Of a DNA stretch of 64,000 bases, positions 39,152 to 48,777 are shown piece after piece (the stretch's first letter is position 1; every line of letters begins with the position of its first letter). Location: the NCBI RefSeq assembly GCF_012912005.1, contig NZ_JABBEA010000003.1, forward strand, positions 1 to 64,000. Direction: 5' to 3'. Under the pieces are notes generated by a model. It was not told the DNA's origin and did not search any database. It was given only the letters and a program-made list of their open reading frames with translations. The position numbers and the translations under genes are program-made. The stretch comes from Paenibacillus sp. SZ31. Its GTDB lineage: Bacteria; Bacillota; Bacilli; Paenibacillales; Paenibacillaceae.

Positions 39152-41047
39152 TTATTTAATAAAAGTAAATGAGTTCACTGCTTTTTCCAAGGCGGCTGCC
39201 TGGACTTCTGTCTTATTGGCATCATTCAGACCACTTGTGATTGTATAGGTCGTTCCGTCCTTTTCGAACACGATCTGGCGACCCGCATATGGCACTCCCT
39301 TGTCCAGTTCATGATACGTAAAGGAAAATGCAGGCACACTCGCAAACGTTAACTCCTCACTGCGAAGCAATTTGAAGTTCTTACGGGTTTTGGTGGCTTC
39401 GGCATAAGCTTCTCTCAGTTGACTTACCGTCATCTCGATCGACTTGTCTTCGCTCGCCGCAATGGAGAATTCTCCTCCCGTGAAGGTGTACACCACAGGT
39501 GAATATTCGAATCGATCACTGTATGGCGTCCAGTACCGTGGAATATCCACACTGTAATGATAACGTTTGGACGTACGCGTGAGTGTCTTGGTTTTGTCTG
39601 TCAAATAAGGATCTTCATCTAGCTGACCGAAATTATCGGCAACCGTATCAAAATCTATCTCCACACTCTTCATGATCCGTTCAAACCATGCCCGATCTGC
39701 AACCTGCTCCTCAGGGAACGTATACTCTGCATAATACCGATACCCATTCTTCTGCAAAAGAACATCAAACTCGGTCTGCCAGCCCCCGCCAAAGTTATAA
39801 CGGAATTCATTCACCTCGGCAGTCTCTCCCGAGATATCCATCGTGTATGAGCCAATTGGCTTGTAACTCTCTGGTGTAAATGTCTCACGCATCCACTTAT
39901 CCAGTTGGCCGCTCCAGTCTTTTACCGTTGTACCTGCCTTCGCCGAAGTGACACGCCATTGCAGATACGCACCATCCTTGGCTTCATAGATCATCTGATT
40001 GTTGTCCATCGACCAGCCGGCAGGAATCTTCAATTCAATGCCATAGTCATCATTCCACGCGGAGCGCATGCCATTATCTACGGTAGACAGATCCTTGATC
40101 GTTCGATCCGACTCCGCATAGGTAGGCTGGAATGAATTGAGCAGCGCCGCACGGTTGCCCAGATCTTTATAATTCAGGGCTTCGTAATCCGCGAGGTACA
40201 CATCATATTGACGACCTTCGCTCAGATACTGGCGCATCTCCCACAACATGCCGTCTACATCTTTCACGATAATCCGTGCATAAGGCGTTTTGCCTTTCGA
40301 CACCGCTTCACGATCCAGCACCGTATCTCCCGATTGTTTGGCCTCCTGGACGAGTTGCTGCAACAAATCATCCGAATCCAGAGCCACATCCTGGTCACTG
40401 ACATACACTTCAAGATAATAACTGTTGTCCGCAGCGCCGAAAGTCATCATGCGCTCCTGCTCACCAGTCTGGAAAACCATAAGGTCTGCCGGATAGTTGA
40501 TGGACCAACCGTAAAAACTGTTGCCGATTCTGGTTTTACCTTCGTCCAAATGAATGCCATCCTCATCGTCCACCGAATCATCGGTTTGCAACAGACGAAT
40601 CACCATTTCTCCCGAACTGTTTGGAGCAAGCGTCGCTCCGATACCCGCAGCAACCGGACGAAGCGGGACCATAAGTACGCCATTTACCATCTTGGGAGCG
40701 GCACCCATCTCATGTTTCACACCATCCATCCAAGCAATTGAACTGCCAATCGTTAGAGTCACCGTATGCGGACCTTCCTTGATTTTGACGACATCATTTT
40801 TCTCCAGCCGGATTTCACTGCCAAATGCTTTCTTGAAGACACCGACAGGTACCATCGTTACACCCTTGACCTTGTACGGTTTGGCTATGGCCTGCTTATC
40901 GCCGTTAATGTAGGCACTCGTGCTACCTGCTTTGACTCGTAGTTCACTTGTCGTCAGATCAGACGCCCATACAGGCAGTGCCGCCCCAATAGTCAGCATC
41001 CCGGTTAATACACCTGTGCTCAGCACACGTATCCATGACTTTTTCAT
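39152..41047 (-). CDS. Secreted stalk-domain (copper amine oxidase N-terminal-like) protein
   Basis: 631 residues from the ATG at 41047 (KKSWIRVLSTGVLTGMLTIGAALPVWAS, a signal peptide cleaved near 28). An ATG at 41071 is possible. Residues about 40-160 form a copper-amine-oxidase N-terminal or stalk domain (two copies of a VPVGVFKKAFGS/VPLRPVAAGIGA-type motif). About 175-630 contain three related segments with aromatic-rich FYGWSINYPADL, YGIELKIPAGWS and YHYSVDIPRYW starts, suggesting an internal repeat of a beta-rich PsbP-like module. Function is unknown; an extracellular cell-envelope role is likely. It starts 46 bp after the HtrA-like gene and is probably co-transcribed. Confidence 0.75.
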   Translation of the reverse strand: MKKSWIRVLSTGVLTGMLTIGAALPVWASDLTTSELRVKAGSTSAYINGDKQAIAKPYKVKGVTMVPVGVFKKAFGSEIRLEKNDVVKIKEGPHTVTLTIGSSIAWMDGVKHEMGAAPKMVNGVLMVPLRPVAAGIGATLAPNSSGEMVIRLLQTDDSVDDEDGIHLDEGKTRIGNSFYGWSINYPADLMVFQTGEQERMMTFGAADNSYYLEVYVSDQDVALDSDDLLQQLVQEAKQSGDTVLDREAVSKGKTPYARIIVKDVDGMLWEMRQYLSEGRQYDVYLADYEALNYKDLGNRAALLNSFQPTYAESDRTIKDLSTVDNGMRSAWNDDYGIELKIPAGWSMDNNQMIYEAKDGAYLQWRVTSAKAGTTVKDWSGQLDKWMRETFTPESYKPIGSYTMDISGETAEVNEFRYNFGGGWQTEFDVLLQKNGYRYYAEYTFPEEQVADRAWFERIMKSVEIDFDTVADNFGQLDEDPYLTDKTKTLTRTSKRYHYSVDIPRYWTPYSDRFEYSPVVYTFTGGEFSIAASEDKSIEMTVSQLREAYAEATKTRKNFKLLRSEELTFASVPAFSFTYHELDKGVPYAGRQIVFEKDGTTYTITSGLNDANKTEVQAAALEKAVNSFTFIK

Positions 41048-41093
41048 TCCGTTCTTTCGTCCTCTCTCCATCCGGGTTGATCGCCGGGCTATA

Positions 41094-42260
41094 TTATTCA
41101 TCATCTGCAAGGAACGCTTCATCTTCCTCGTCCTGAATGTCTGCGCGATCAGCAAGCACTAGCGTACGGGTTACGATATCGCCATCCGTTTGCATCAACA
41201 GCTTTACCTTTTGCCCAGGCAGATACGTTTTGAGCAACTCATTGATATCCACGACAGAGGACACACGTGTGCCAGCCACACTATAGATGACATCGCCCTC
41301 TTTGATTTTGGCTTTCTTCGCTTCAGGAGACAGTACGCCCGTGATCGTTAATGGATCATCTGTAGGCAGGCCCACAACAGCAGACCAGCTTTCTTCCAGC
41401 TGTAGCCCCAGACTCGCACGTTTTATTTTGCCATATTCAAAAAACTGATTGATGATATATTGAACGGTATCGACCGGAATCGAAAATCCCAAGCTTTCTA
41501 CGCCGACCGCAGAGAATTTCATCGAGTTAATACCGACCACTTCACCCTTCAGGTTGACCAGCGGTCCTCCGCTATTCCCTGGGTTAATGGCCGTATCAGT
41601 CTGAATCAACCGGTAGGTCGCCTCAACACCACGATTCAAGCCGCTAATTACCCCTACCGTTGCCGAGTTGCGCAATGAAAAGGAAATCGGTGTACCTATG
41701 GCGATTACCGTCTCGCCAACAGAGGTTTGTGAAGCTTTGGCGAAGCTCGCCGGTTTAAGTGCTTTGGCATTGATTTTGATTAACGCCAGATCACTTAGTG
41801 CATCACTGTATGTTTTCGTAATTTTGTATGTATTGCCATCCGTCGTTACGACCACCGGATTCACTAATCCGTCGACCACGTGGGCATTCGTCACGATCCA
41901 CCCGTTGGAACGAATGATGACCCCTGTACCATGTGCAAGATTATAGCGGTCATCTGATGATGCACCTTCCTGTACTTCGGTAGATTTCCCAATAATGCCT
42001 ACGACCGAAGGAGACACCTTTTCGATCACTTTGGGAATGGCTTCATTTCCCTTGTACGTGTATGTTCCGGATTTGGCATCATATTGTCCACTTCCACCAA
42101 ATGCCTTGACCAGATCCTTGGTGTTCACATAGACTTGACCATCTACCACCTTCGCTTGCATTGCCGTTTTGGATTCAGCCGCACCAACCGTTGCCGCTAC
42201 ACTGATTGAGAGTACAGCAGCCATCAGTATGGCTATCCCCTTTTTACCCAACACGCTCAT
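41094..42260 (-). CDS. Secreted HtrA-like serine protease with stalk-like and PDZ domains
   Basis: 388 residues. A signal peptide at 1-28 ends at GAAES. About 35-72 is a half stalk domain (VVDGQVYVNTKDLVKAFGGSGQYD). The trypsin-like domain has the complete triad H127 (TNAHVV), D157 (SDLALI) and S230 (NPGNSGGPL). The C-terminal PDZ (about 285-370) contains IKEGDVIYSVAGTRV. The acidic tail (DIQDEEDEAFLADDE) is unusual. Bacillus HtrA proteins are anchored by an N-terminal membrane helix; this one appears to be released or wall-associated. It shares the stalk theme with the gene directly downstream, so the two may act in the same envelope quality-control process. Confidence 0.88.
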   Translation of the reverse strand: MSVLGKKGIAILMAAVLSISVAATVGAAESKTAMQAKVVDGQVYVNTKDLVKAFGGSGQYDAKSGTYTYKGNEAIPKVIEKVSPSVVGIIGKSTEVQEGASSDDRYNLAHGTGVIIRSNGWIVTNAHVVDGLVNPVVVTTDGNTYKITKTYSDALSDLALIKINAKALKPASFAKASQTSVGETVIAIGTPISFSLRNSATVGVISGLNRGVEATYRLIQTDTAINPGNSGGPLVNLKGEVVGINSMKFSAVGVESLGFSIPVDTVQYIINQFFEYGKIKRASLGLQLEESWSAVVGLPTDDPLTITGVLSPEAKKAKIKEGDVIYSVAGTRVSSVVDINELLKTYLPGQKVKLLMQTDGDIVTRTLVLADRADIQDEEDEAFLADDE

Positions 42261-42453
42261 ATTCTCACCTGACCCTCTCTATACATCCTTCTTGCGCGAC
42301 TCGACATCGGATTCATCGCTGAATCTATTCTCTCTTTCTCTCATCTGCAATTCCGGTATCCCTCAATGTATCATACAGAATCTGGATATACAATTGTTTT
42401 AAGTCCCTATTTTGGTAGAGAAGATAGAATCCTCTTCAATCGTTCAAACGAAA

Positions 42454-42490
42454 TGAAAAAAACACCCTCCATGTCTCTCTGGAAAGTGTT
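42454..42490 (-). terminator. Terminator after the small membrane protein gene
   Basis: Minus strand: AACACTTTCCA and TGGAGGGTGTT pair over 11 positions (two G-U) around an 8-nt loop, followed by TTTTTTCAT. Confidence 0.88.
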
Positions 42491-42537
42491 CATTTGTACC
42501 ACTATTGGCTTAAATTCCATTCACTTTAGCAGCATTC

Positions 42538-42750
42538 CTACTGAGCAAACCAACCGGTTATCATCGCATAGTCTGTCATCAGAAATACCAGTAGGCTGAC
42601 TACTGCAAATCCGATCGCAAACAGATTCTTCTTCGGTGCCCGAAGGAGGCGAACGACTCCGATGAAAATCAGGATCGTAAATAAGATGACAAAAATATCA
42701 AATGCATTAAAATTCGATGTACTCGCCGTGGCAGCTTCTGCAAACAGCAT
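42538..42750 (-). CDS. Small two-helix membrane protein
   Basis: 70 residues, ATG preceded by GAGGAGG about 12 nt upstream. Two hydrophobic helices (FDIFVILFTILIFIGVVRLL about 17-36, and LFAIGFAVVSLLVFLMTDYAM about 43-63) are joined by a short basic turn (RAPKKN). The strong ribosome-binding site, own terminator and membrane-protein pattern argue for a real gene. It resembles small DUF2759-like proteins of Bacillus in size and topology, but I cannot confirm that. Function is unknown. Confidence 0.7.
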   Translation of the reverse strand: MLFAEAATASTSNFNAFDIFVILFTILIFIGVVRLLRAPKKNLFAIGFAVVSLLVFLMTDYAMITGWFAQ

Positions 42751-43090
42751 GGATAGACAGACCTCCTCACCATAGTTGAACAGCTAACGCATACCCTAAT
42801 ATCTTCCTCTATGTTATCTGTACCCTGCTTGTAATGCAAGCCCTATCATCCATAAAAATGAAAAAAATCCAATTTGGTCGAATATTCTTGCAATGCTTGT
42901 CCCAACACATATGTAAACACTTTCACGAAAAACAATATAGTACAGGGGAACCGCCTACATATCCCATAAAAATAAAACCCTTCCTGTCGGAAGCAGAGCA
43001 CATCAGATCGTAATCCAATGTCTCACACTTCTCGAAAAGAAGGGCCTAGTCACTATCGTTAATTGTTCAATAATCTCTGACTACAAGGAC
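42751..43090. other. Intergenic region between uvrA and the small membrane protein gene
   Basis: About 340 bp. It holds the ribosome-binding site of the small gene and a weak uvrA terminator (42967-42993). No coding sequence or structured RNA is recognised. Confidence 0.5.
42967..42993 (-). terminator. Weak terminator after uvrA
   Basis: Minus strand CTTCC-GACA-GGAAG followed by GGTTTTATTTTT. The stem is only 5 bp and is about 100 bp after the uvrA stop codon. Confidence 0.4.
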
Positions 43091-45949
43091 TTAGTCCACC
43101 AATTGCAGTGCCTTACTCCGCTCGGTATCCCGCTCCAGAACTGGCTTCAAGTACTTGCCTGTATAGGAAGCTTCCACTTTAATGATATCCTCAGGTGTTC
43201 CAGTTGCAACAATGGTTCCTCCACCGCTACCGCCTTCTGGACCCAAATCGACAACATAGTCTGCCGTTTTGATCACATCCAGGTTATGTTCGATCACTAG
43301 CACCGATTCCCCAGAATCAACCAGACGGTGCAATACGGTTAGCAAACGGTCGATATCATCGACATGCAAACCGGTTGTCGGCTCATCGAGGATGTAGATG
43401 GTTTTCCCCGTACTGCGGCGATACAGCTCGGAAGCGAGCTTCACCCGCTGGGCCTCACCACCGGACAATGTGGTTGCAGGTTGTCCCAGATTGATGTAAC
43501 CCAGACCCACATCCATCAGCGTCTGCATTTTGCGATGGATCTTCGGAATGTTCTCGAAGAACTGGGTTGCATCTTCAACCGTCATTTCCAACACATCGGA
43601 AATGTTTCTGTTTTTATATTTCACTTCAAGCGTTTCCCGGTTATATCGTTTACCTTTGCAGACTTCACAAGGGACATAGACGTCCGGCAAGAAGTGCATC
43701 TCGATCTTGATAATGCCGTCTCCACGGCAGGCTTCACAACGTCCACCTTTGATGTTAAAGCTGAACCGGCCTTTCTTGTATCCACGTACCTTGGCTTCAT
43801 TCGTCTGAGCAAACAAATCCCGGATATCATCAAAGACACCTGTGTACGTAGCCGGATTGGAACGTGGTGTCCGCCCGATTGGCGACTGATCAATATCGAT
43901 GACTTTATCGATATGCTCCAGACCACGAATCTCTTTATGCTGACCCGGACGTACTCGAGCACGGTTCAGATCACGTGCCAGCGTTTTGTACAGGATCTCA
44001 TTGATTAATGTGGATTTACCTGAACCGGACACACCCGTTACCGCAGTAAACACACCTACAGGAATCTTCACATTCAGATTCTTCAGGTTATTTTCTTTGG
44101 CTCCGCGTACTTCCAGCCAGCGGTCTCCTACACTTCTACGTTCTGCACGAATTGGAATGAATTTGCGACCACTCAGATATTGACCGGTTAACGAGTTCTC
44201 ATCGTTCATGATCTCTTCCGGTGTACCCTGTGACATGATGGTACCTCCGTGGATACCTGCACCCGGACCAATATCAATAATATAGTCGGCAGCCATCATC
44301 GTATCCTCATCATGTTCAACCACGATCAGAGTATTACCAATATCCCGCATATGCGCAAGCGTTGAGATCAGGCGGTCATTATCCCGTTGATGCAGACCGA
44401 TACTCGGCTCATCCAGAATATATAGTACACCCATCAGGCTGGAACCAATCTGTGTGGCCAGTCTGATCCGCTGCGCTTCTCCACCAGATAATGTTCCGGC
44501 AGCACGACTCAGCGTAAGGTAATCCAGACCAACATTCACCAGGAAGCCGAGACGGCTGTTGATTTCTTTTAGAATAAGCTTGGCAATCGTCTGCTCTTTC
44601 TCCGACAATTCCAATGTATCGAAGAATCGACCAGCTTCACCAATGGACAAACTAGTCACATACGCCATGTTATGATCATTGATCGTAACTGCGAGACTTT
44701 CCCGTTTCAGACGCTGACCTTTACACGTACCACAAGGCTTCGCGCTCATGTAACCTTCAATGAATTCGCGAATACCTTCAGATGCTGTATCACGGTAACG
44801 ACGCTCCAGATTATTCACGATACCTTCAAAGGTAACCAGCGCTTCCTTGCGTTGTCCAAAATCATTCTCATACCGGAAACGGATTTTCTCCGTACCTGTA
44901 CCCTGTAACAACTTGTTCATCTGTTCAGCTGGCAGATCTTCGACAGGCACATTCTGCGGAATGTTGAAGTGTTCACATACCGACTTGAGGAACTGCGGAT
45001 AATAGGTGGATGTTCCACCTGTCCAGGCATCAAAAGCACCGTCTTCGATCGTCTTGCTGCGATCCGGTACGAGCAGATCAGGGTCAACGATCATTTTAAC
45101 ACCCAGTCCATCACAATCCGGGCAAGCTCCGAAGGGACTATTGAATGAGAACATCCGCGGCGCCAACTCTTCAATACTGAATCCGCACACCGGGCAGGCA
45201 AAGTTAGAACTGAAGCGTAGCTCTTCTTGACCCATAATGTCCACAAGTAGTTGTCCGCCGGACAAATTAAGTGCCGTTTCAATGGAGTCAGCCAAACGCG
45301 CCTGTACATCATCTTTAACGACGATCCGGTCAACGACCACTTCAATCGTATGCTTTTTGTTTTTCTCCAATTGAATATCTTCTGACAGGTCACGCAATTC
45401 CCCGTTCACTCGTACACGGACAAAGCCCTGCTTGGACACATCGGCAAATACACTTTTGTGCTCTCCCTTACGACCAGAGATAATAGGTGCCAAGATCTGC
45501 AACCGGGTACGCTCTGGATATTGCATAATACGGTCAACCATTTGTTCTACGGTCTGGGAGCTGATCTCCACGCCATGGTCTGGACAATGCGGATGGCCCA
45601 CACGTGCAAATAACAGACGCAGATAATCATAAATTTCGGTCACGGTTCCTACCGTGGAACGCGGATTGCGACTTGTTGTTTTCTGATCTATTGAAATGGC
45701 AGGAGATAATCCTTCGATGGAATCAACGTCCGGTTTCTCCATCTGTCCCAGAAACTGCCGTGCATAAGCTGACAATGATTCGACATAACGTCGCTGTCCT
45801 TCGGCATAGATGGTGTCAAAAGCCAGCGAGGACTTGCCTGAGCCACTCAGGCCGGTCAATACAACAAAGCGGTCACGCGGGATGGTAATGTCGATGTTCT
45901 TCAGGTTATGCGCTCGTGCGCCTTTAATGACAATGTTATCGCTCGCCAA
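43091..45949 (-). CDS. uvrA: Excinuclease ABC subunit A
   Basis: 952 residues, full family length. It is the damage-sensing ATPase of nucleotide excision repair, acting with UvrB. Two ABC-type ATPase halves are seen: Walker [13 protein letters not shown] near 31-42 and [10 protein letters not shown] near 640, with signatures LSGGEAQRI and [12 protein letters not shown]. Zinc-binding cysteine pairs are in CPVC...CPDC, CGTC and CEAC...CEVC. The start is TTG 45949 with GAGGATG upstream; a nearby ATG is out of frame. It is transcribed in the same direction as uvrB, but 667 bp of repeat-rich DNA separates them, so it may have its own promoter. Confidence 0.98.
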   Translation of the reverse strand: MASDNIVIKGARAHNLKNIDITIPRDRFVVLTGLSGSGKSSLAFDTIYAEGQRRYVESLSAYARQFLGQMEKPDVDSIEGLSPAISIDQKTTSRNPRSTVGTVTEIYDYLRLLFARVGHPHCPDHGVEISSQTVEQMVDRIMQYPERTRLQILAPIISGRKGEHKSVFADVSKQGFVRVRVNGELRDLSEDIQLEKNKKHTIEVVVDRIVVKDDVQARLADSIETALNLSGGQLLVDIMGQEELRFSSNFACPVCGFSIEELAPRMFSFNSPFGACPDCDGLGVKMIVDPDLLVPDRSKTIEDGAFDAWTGGTSTYYPQFLKSVCEHFNIPQNVPVEDLPAEQMNKLLQGTGTEKIRFRYENDFGQRKEALVTFEGIVNNLERRYRDTASEGIREFIEGYMSAKPCGTCKGQRLKRESLAVTINDHNMAYVTSLSIGEAGRFFDTLELSEKEQTIAKLILKEINSRLGFLVNVGLDYLTLSRAAGTLSGGEAQRIRLATQIGSSLMGVLYILDEPSIGLHQRDNDRLISTLAHMRDIGNTLIVVEHDEDTMMAADYIIDIGPGAGIHGGTIMSQGTPEEIMNDENSLTGQYLSGRKFIPIRAERRSVGDRWLEVRGAKENNLKNLNVKIPVGVFTAVTGVSGSGKSTLINEILYKTLARDLNRARVRPGQHKEIRGLEHIDKVIDIDQSPIGRTPRSNPATYTGVFDDIRDLFAQTNEAKVRGYKKGRFSFNIKGGRCEACRGDGIIKIEMHFLPDVYVPCEVCKGKRYNRETLEVKYKNRNISDVLEMTVEDATQFFENIPKIHRKMQTLMDVGLGYINLGQPATTLSGGEAQRVKLASELYRRSTGKTIYILDEPTTGLHVDDIDRLLTVLHRLVDSGESVLVIEHNLDVIKTADYVVDLGPEGGSGGGTIVATGTPEDIIKVEASYTGKYLKPVLERDTERSKALQLVD

Positions 45950-46012
45950 TAGTATTCATCCTCTCAGTGTGTTAATCCAAACCTTTTTAAAGGCTTTTCG
46001 ATCCCTCCCAAA

Positions 46013-46050
46013 CCCTCCCTTCCAAGGGAGGGCCCATAGGGCGCAGCCCT
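46013..46050. repeat. GC-rich palindromes downstream of the uvrA start
   Basis: CCCTCCCTT-CC-AAGGGAGGG (46013-46032) is a perfect inverted repeat, followed by AGGGC-GCA-GCCCT (46038-46050). Such compact GC-rich dyads in a long intergenic stretch look like a small dispersed repeat element. They could also fold in the uvrB-uvrA transcript. Confidence 0.6.
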
Positions 46051-46121
46051 CTGGACACCCGAAACAAGCGGTGCAACGGTGAGGGATCGGTTCTTTCTAT
46101 GTGAAGGGTGGTCGTGTGCCC

Positions 46122-46171
46122 GCGGCTCCGTATAAGGTTCCGGCTTCATTGCCGGAACCTTATACGGCCGC
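46122..46171. repeat. Long perfect inverted repeat (17-bp arms)
   Basis: Arms at 46128-46144 and 46151-46167 are exact reverse complements (CCGTATAAGGTTCCGGC / its complement) with a 6-nt loop TTCATT. GCGG (46122-46125) and CCGC (46168-46171) extend it past a 2-nt bulge. There is no T-run on either strand, so it is not a standard terminator. Confidence 0.85.
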
Positions 46172-46183
46172 TCTACTGCGAGG

Positions 46184-46412
46184 GTGCGCTCTCGGCTTCG
46201 CCTTGATCGCGACAGGTCGCCATTGCCTTTGGCTCGGCTCCAAGGTCAACACCGGGGCGCTCTCGGCTTCGCCACGTTCGCGACAAGTCGCCATTGCCTT
46301 TGGCTCGGCTCCAAGTTCGACACCGGGACGCTCTTGGCTTCGCCTTGATCGCGACAAGTCGCCATTGCCTTCGGCTCGGCTCCAAGTTCGACACCGGGAC
46401 GCTCTCGGCTCT
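46184..46412. repeat. 71-bp tandem repeat, about 3.2 copies
   Basis: The CGCTCTCGGCTTCGCC-type unit starts at 46187, 46258, 46329 and 46400, an exact 71-bp period. The first three units are full and the fourth breaks off after CGCTCTCGGCT. Units differ at a few positions. Each contains small dyads: GGC-TTC-GCC, GCGAC-AA-GTCGC (copies 2 and 3) and TTGG...CCAA. Because 71 is not a multiple of three, reading frames through the array shift each unit, so the open frames here are not a coding repeat. GC content is much higher than in the flanks. Confidence 0.93.
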
Positions 46413-46542
46413 CAGGGGGACACGACTCCCAAATGCTTTCCTATAAACCTTTTAACCAATTTCAACTTTTCTATCAGTATAGACCTGATTCCAAGATTTC
46501 AACATCTCTTATTATCGGTAGATATAGATGATTTCCTTACTC

Positions 46543-46576
46543 AACAAGAGAACGGCCAATTGGCCGTTCTCTTGTT
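46543..46576. repeat. 34-bp perfect palindrome after uvrB
   Basis: AACAAGAGAACGGCCAA followed directly by its reverse complement, centred between 46559 and 46560, 41 bp after the uvrB stop codon. It would form a strong hairpin in either transcript. The minus-strand continuation (GAGTAAGG) lacks a T-run, so it is at best an unusual terminator or an RNA-stabilising 3' end. Confidence 0.8.
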
Positions 46577-46616
46577 ACAGATATCTCTTTACTGGAGCAT
46601 ATGAATGAGCTGTACC

Positions 46617-48608
46617 TTATTCAGCGCGAAGTTCCAGCAACGCATCGCGAAGCTCGGCAGCACGCTCAAACTGCAGGTTTTTGGCTGCATCTTTCATCTC
46701 TACCTCTAAGCGCTGAATAAGCGCCTGGCGATCCTTCTTCGACATCTTCTCGGCTGCGCCTGTGAGATAGTCTTTCTTGGATTCGGCAACTTTGGTTGCC
46801 TCAATCACATCACGCACTTTTTTGCGAATCGTCTGTGGTGTAATTCCATGTTTCTCGTTGTACTCGATCTGAATCTCACGACGACGTTCGGTTTCCTTAA
46901 TCGCCTTGTCCATCGAATCAGTTACTTTATCACCGTATAGAATAACGCGACCCTCGCTGTTCCGTGCTGCACGGCCAATCGTTTGGATTAGTGAACGCTC
47001 GGAACGCAGGAATCCTTCTTTATCGGCATCCAATATGGCTACCAAGGATACTTCGGGCAGATCCAGACCTTCCCGGAGCAAGTTGATTCCGATTAGCACA
47101 TGGAAAACGCCCAACCTTAAATCACGTAAAATGGCCATCCGTTCCAACGTTTTGATCTCGGAATGCAGGTAACGTACCTTGATTCCAATCTCTTTCAGAT
47201 AATCCGTCAGATCCTCGGACATCTTCTTCGTTAATGTTGTAATCAACACACGCTCGTCTTTGGCAATCCGATCATTAATCTCACCGATCAAGTCATCAAT
47301 CTGTCCCTTCGTTGGACGCAGTTCAATGATTGGATCAAGCAGCCCTGTTGGACGAATAATCTGTTGCACCATCGTATCGGTATGCTCTATCTCATAAGGA
47401 CCCGGTGTGGCCGATACATAGATGATCTGATCCATCTTGCCTTCGAACTCATCGAATTTGAGTGGACGATTATCCAGCGCTGACGGCAGACGGAAACCAT
47501 GCTCAACCAATACCGTCTTCCGCGCTTGGTCACCATTGTACATCGCACGGATCTGTGGCAGGGTCACATGAGACTCATCGACCACGATCAACATGTCGTC
47601 CGGGAAGTAATCCATCAGTGTGTATGGCGTATCGCCGCGTTCGCGGAAAGTCAGCGGACCGGAATAGTTCTCAATCCCCGAACAGAATCCGACTTCCTTC
47701 ATCATCTCGATATCGTACCTTGTGCGCTGCTCCAGTCGCTGAGCCTCCAGCAATTTCCCCTGTTCACGCAACGCTTCAAGACGCTCTTCCAGCTCACGCT
47801 CAATGTTCACCAGCGCAACCTTCATCGTCTCTTCTTGCGTTACAAAGTGAGACGCCGGGAAGATGGCAATATGTTCACGTTCGCCAATCAGTTCACCGGT
47901 TAACACGTCGATCTCCGTAATTTTCTCGATCTCATCACCGAACAATTCAACCCGAATCGCATGTTCGCCCTTGGAGGCAGGGAATATCTCCACAACATCC
48001 CCACGGACACGGAATGTACCCCGCACAAAGTTAATATCGTTACGTTGATACTGGATTTCTACCAGACGAGACAAAATCTGATTACGTGGTTTCTCCATAC
48101 CTACCCGGAGTGACAGCAACATGCTGGAATACGAATGCGGTGAACCCAAACCATAAATACAGGATACACTCGCTACAATAATGACATCCCTGCGCTCAAA
48201 CAATGAACTTGTCGCTGCATGCCGCAGTTTGTCGATCTCTTCATTAATACTTGAATCCTTCTCGATATACGTATCAGAGGAAGGGATATATGCTTCTGGC
48301 TGAAAATAATCGTAATAACTAACGAAATACTCAACCATGTTGTTAGGAAAAAAATCTTTAAACTCACTTGCCAGCTGCGCTGCCAGCGTTTTATTGTGCG
48401 CAATAATCAGCGTTGGCCGTTGCAGCTGAGCTATGGTCTGTGCAATGGTGAATGTCTTACCCGTACCCGTTGCACCCAGCAGAGTCTGATACCTTTTCCC
48501 CTCCTGAACACCCTTCACCAATTCTTTAATGGCTGCAGGCTGATCACCTTGGGGAGAAAACTCTGACTCGATTTCGAACGTTTTGTCGCTCATTATAATA
48601 TCGCTCAT
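46617..48608 (-). CDS. uvrB: Excinuclease ABC subunit B
   Basis: 663 residues. The damage-verification helicase-like subunit of nucleotide excision repair, working with UvrA and UvrC. Visible features are Walker A GATGTGKT near 45-52, the beta-hairpin [21 protein letters not shown], the DESH motif ([11 protein letters not shown]), the C-terminal helicase motifs ([22 protein letters not shown]) and the UvrC-binding coiled coil at the very end ([17 protein letters not shown]). The ATG at 48608 has GGGTGAG upstream; an alternative ATG 15 nt downstream has no site. An SOS-like dyad lies 90 bp upstream. Confidence 0.98.
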   Translation of the reverse strand: MSDIIMSDKTFEIESEFSPQGDQPAAIKELVKGVQEGKRYQTLLGATGTGKTFTIAQTIAQLQRPTLIIAHNKTLAAQLASEFKDFFPNNMVEYFVSYYDYFQPEAYIPSSDTYIEKDSSINEEIDKLRHAATSSLFERRDVIIVASVSCIYGLGSPHSYSSMLLSLRVGMEKPRNQILSRLVEIQYQRNDINFVRGTFRVRGDVVEIFPASKGEHAIRVELFGDEIEKITEIDVLTGELIGEREHIAIFPASHFVTQEETMKVALVNIERELEERLEALREQGKLLEAQRLEQRTRYDIEMMKEVGFCSGIENYSGPLTFRERGDTPYTLMDYFPDDMLIVVDESHVTLPQIRAMYNGDQARKTVLVEHGFRLPSALDNRPLKFDEFEGKMDQIIYVSATPGPYEIEHTDTMVQQIIRPTGLLDPIIELRPTKGQIDDLIGEINDRIAKDERVLITTLTKKMSEDLTDYLKEIGIKVRYLHSEIKTLERMAILRDLRLGVFHVLIGINLLREGLDLPEVSLVAILDADKEGFLRSERSLIQTIGRAARNSEGRVILYGDKVTDSMDKAIKETERRREIQIEYNEKHGITPQTIRKKVRDVIEATKVAESKKDYLTGAAEKMSKKDRQALIQRLEVEMKDAAKNLQFERAAELRDALLELRAE

Positions 48609-48697
48609 TGCCGTATCTCACCCTATCGTCTAAAATAATAGTCACTATATATTGTCGAAGTTCCCCGAATTTTCATATGGGAAAACTTATAGTAATA

Positions 48698-48711
48698 GGA
48701 ATATTTGTTCC
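48698..48711. promoter_or_regulatory. SOS-box-like dyad (LexA/DinR site candidate) upstream of uvrB
   Basis: GGAATATTTGTTCC; on the minus strand GGAACAAATATTCC. It matches the Bacillota LexA pattern GAAC-N4-GTTC except for one base in one half. It is located between uvrB and motA, about 90 bp before the uvrB start. uvrB is SOS-controlled in B. subtilis, which supports the call. Confidence 0.55.
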
Positions 48712-48777
48712 CGTTTAATTATACCTCGTTCGTTTTAGTGATGCAAACGTGAAATGAAGATAGGAGTGGGTTAATTT

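Noticed and set aside
46184..46412. CRISPR array
   Set aside because: Units are 71 bp, directly adjacent with no unique spacers, and no cas genes are present.
46101..46604. Open reading frames of 60-170 residues through the 71-bp repeat region on both strands
   Set aside because: They arise from the GC-rich repeat, have no ribosome-binding site, contain frame-shifted copies of the same unit and show no protein-like pattern.
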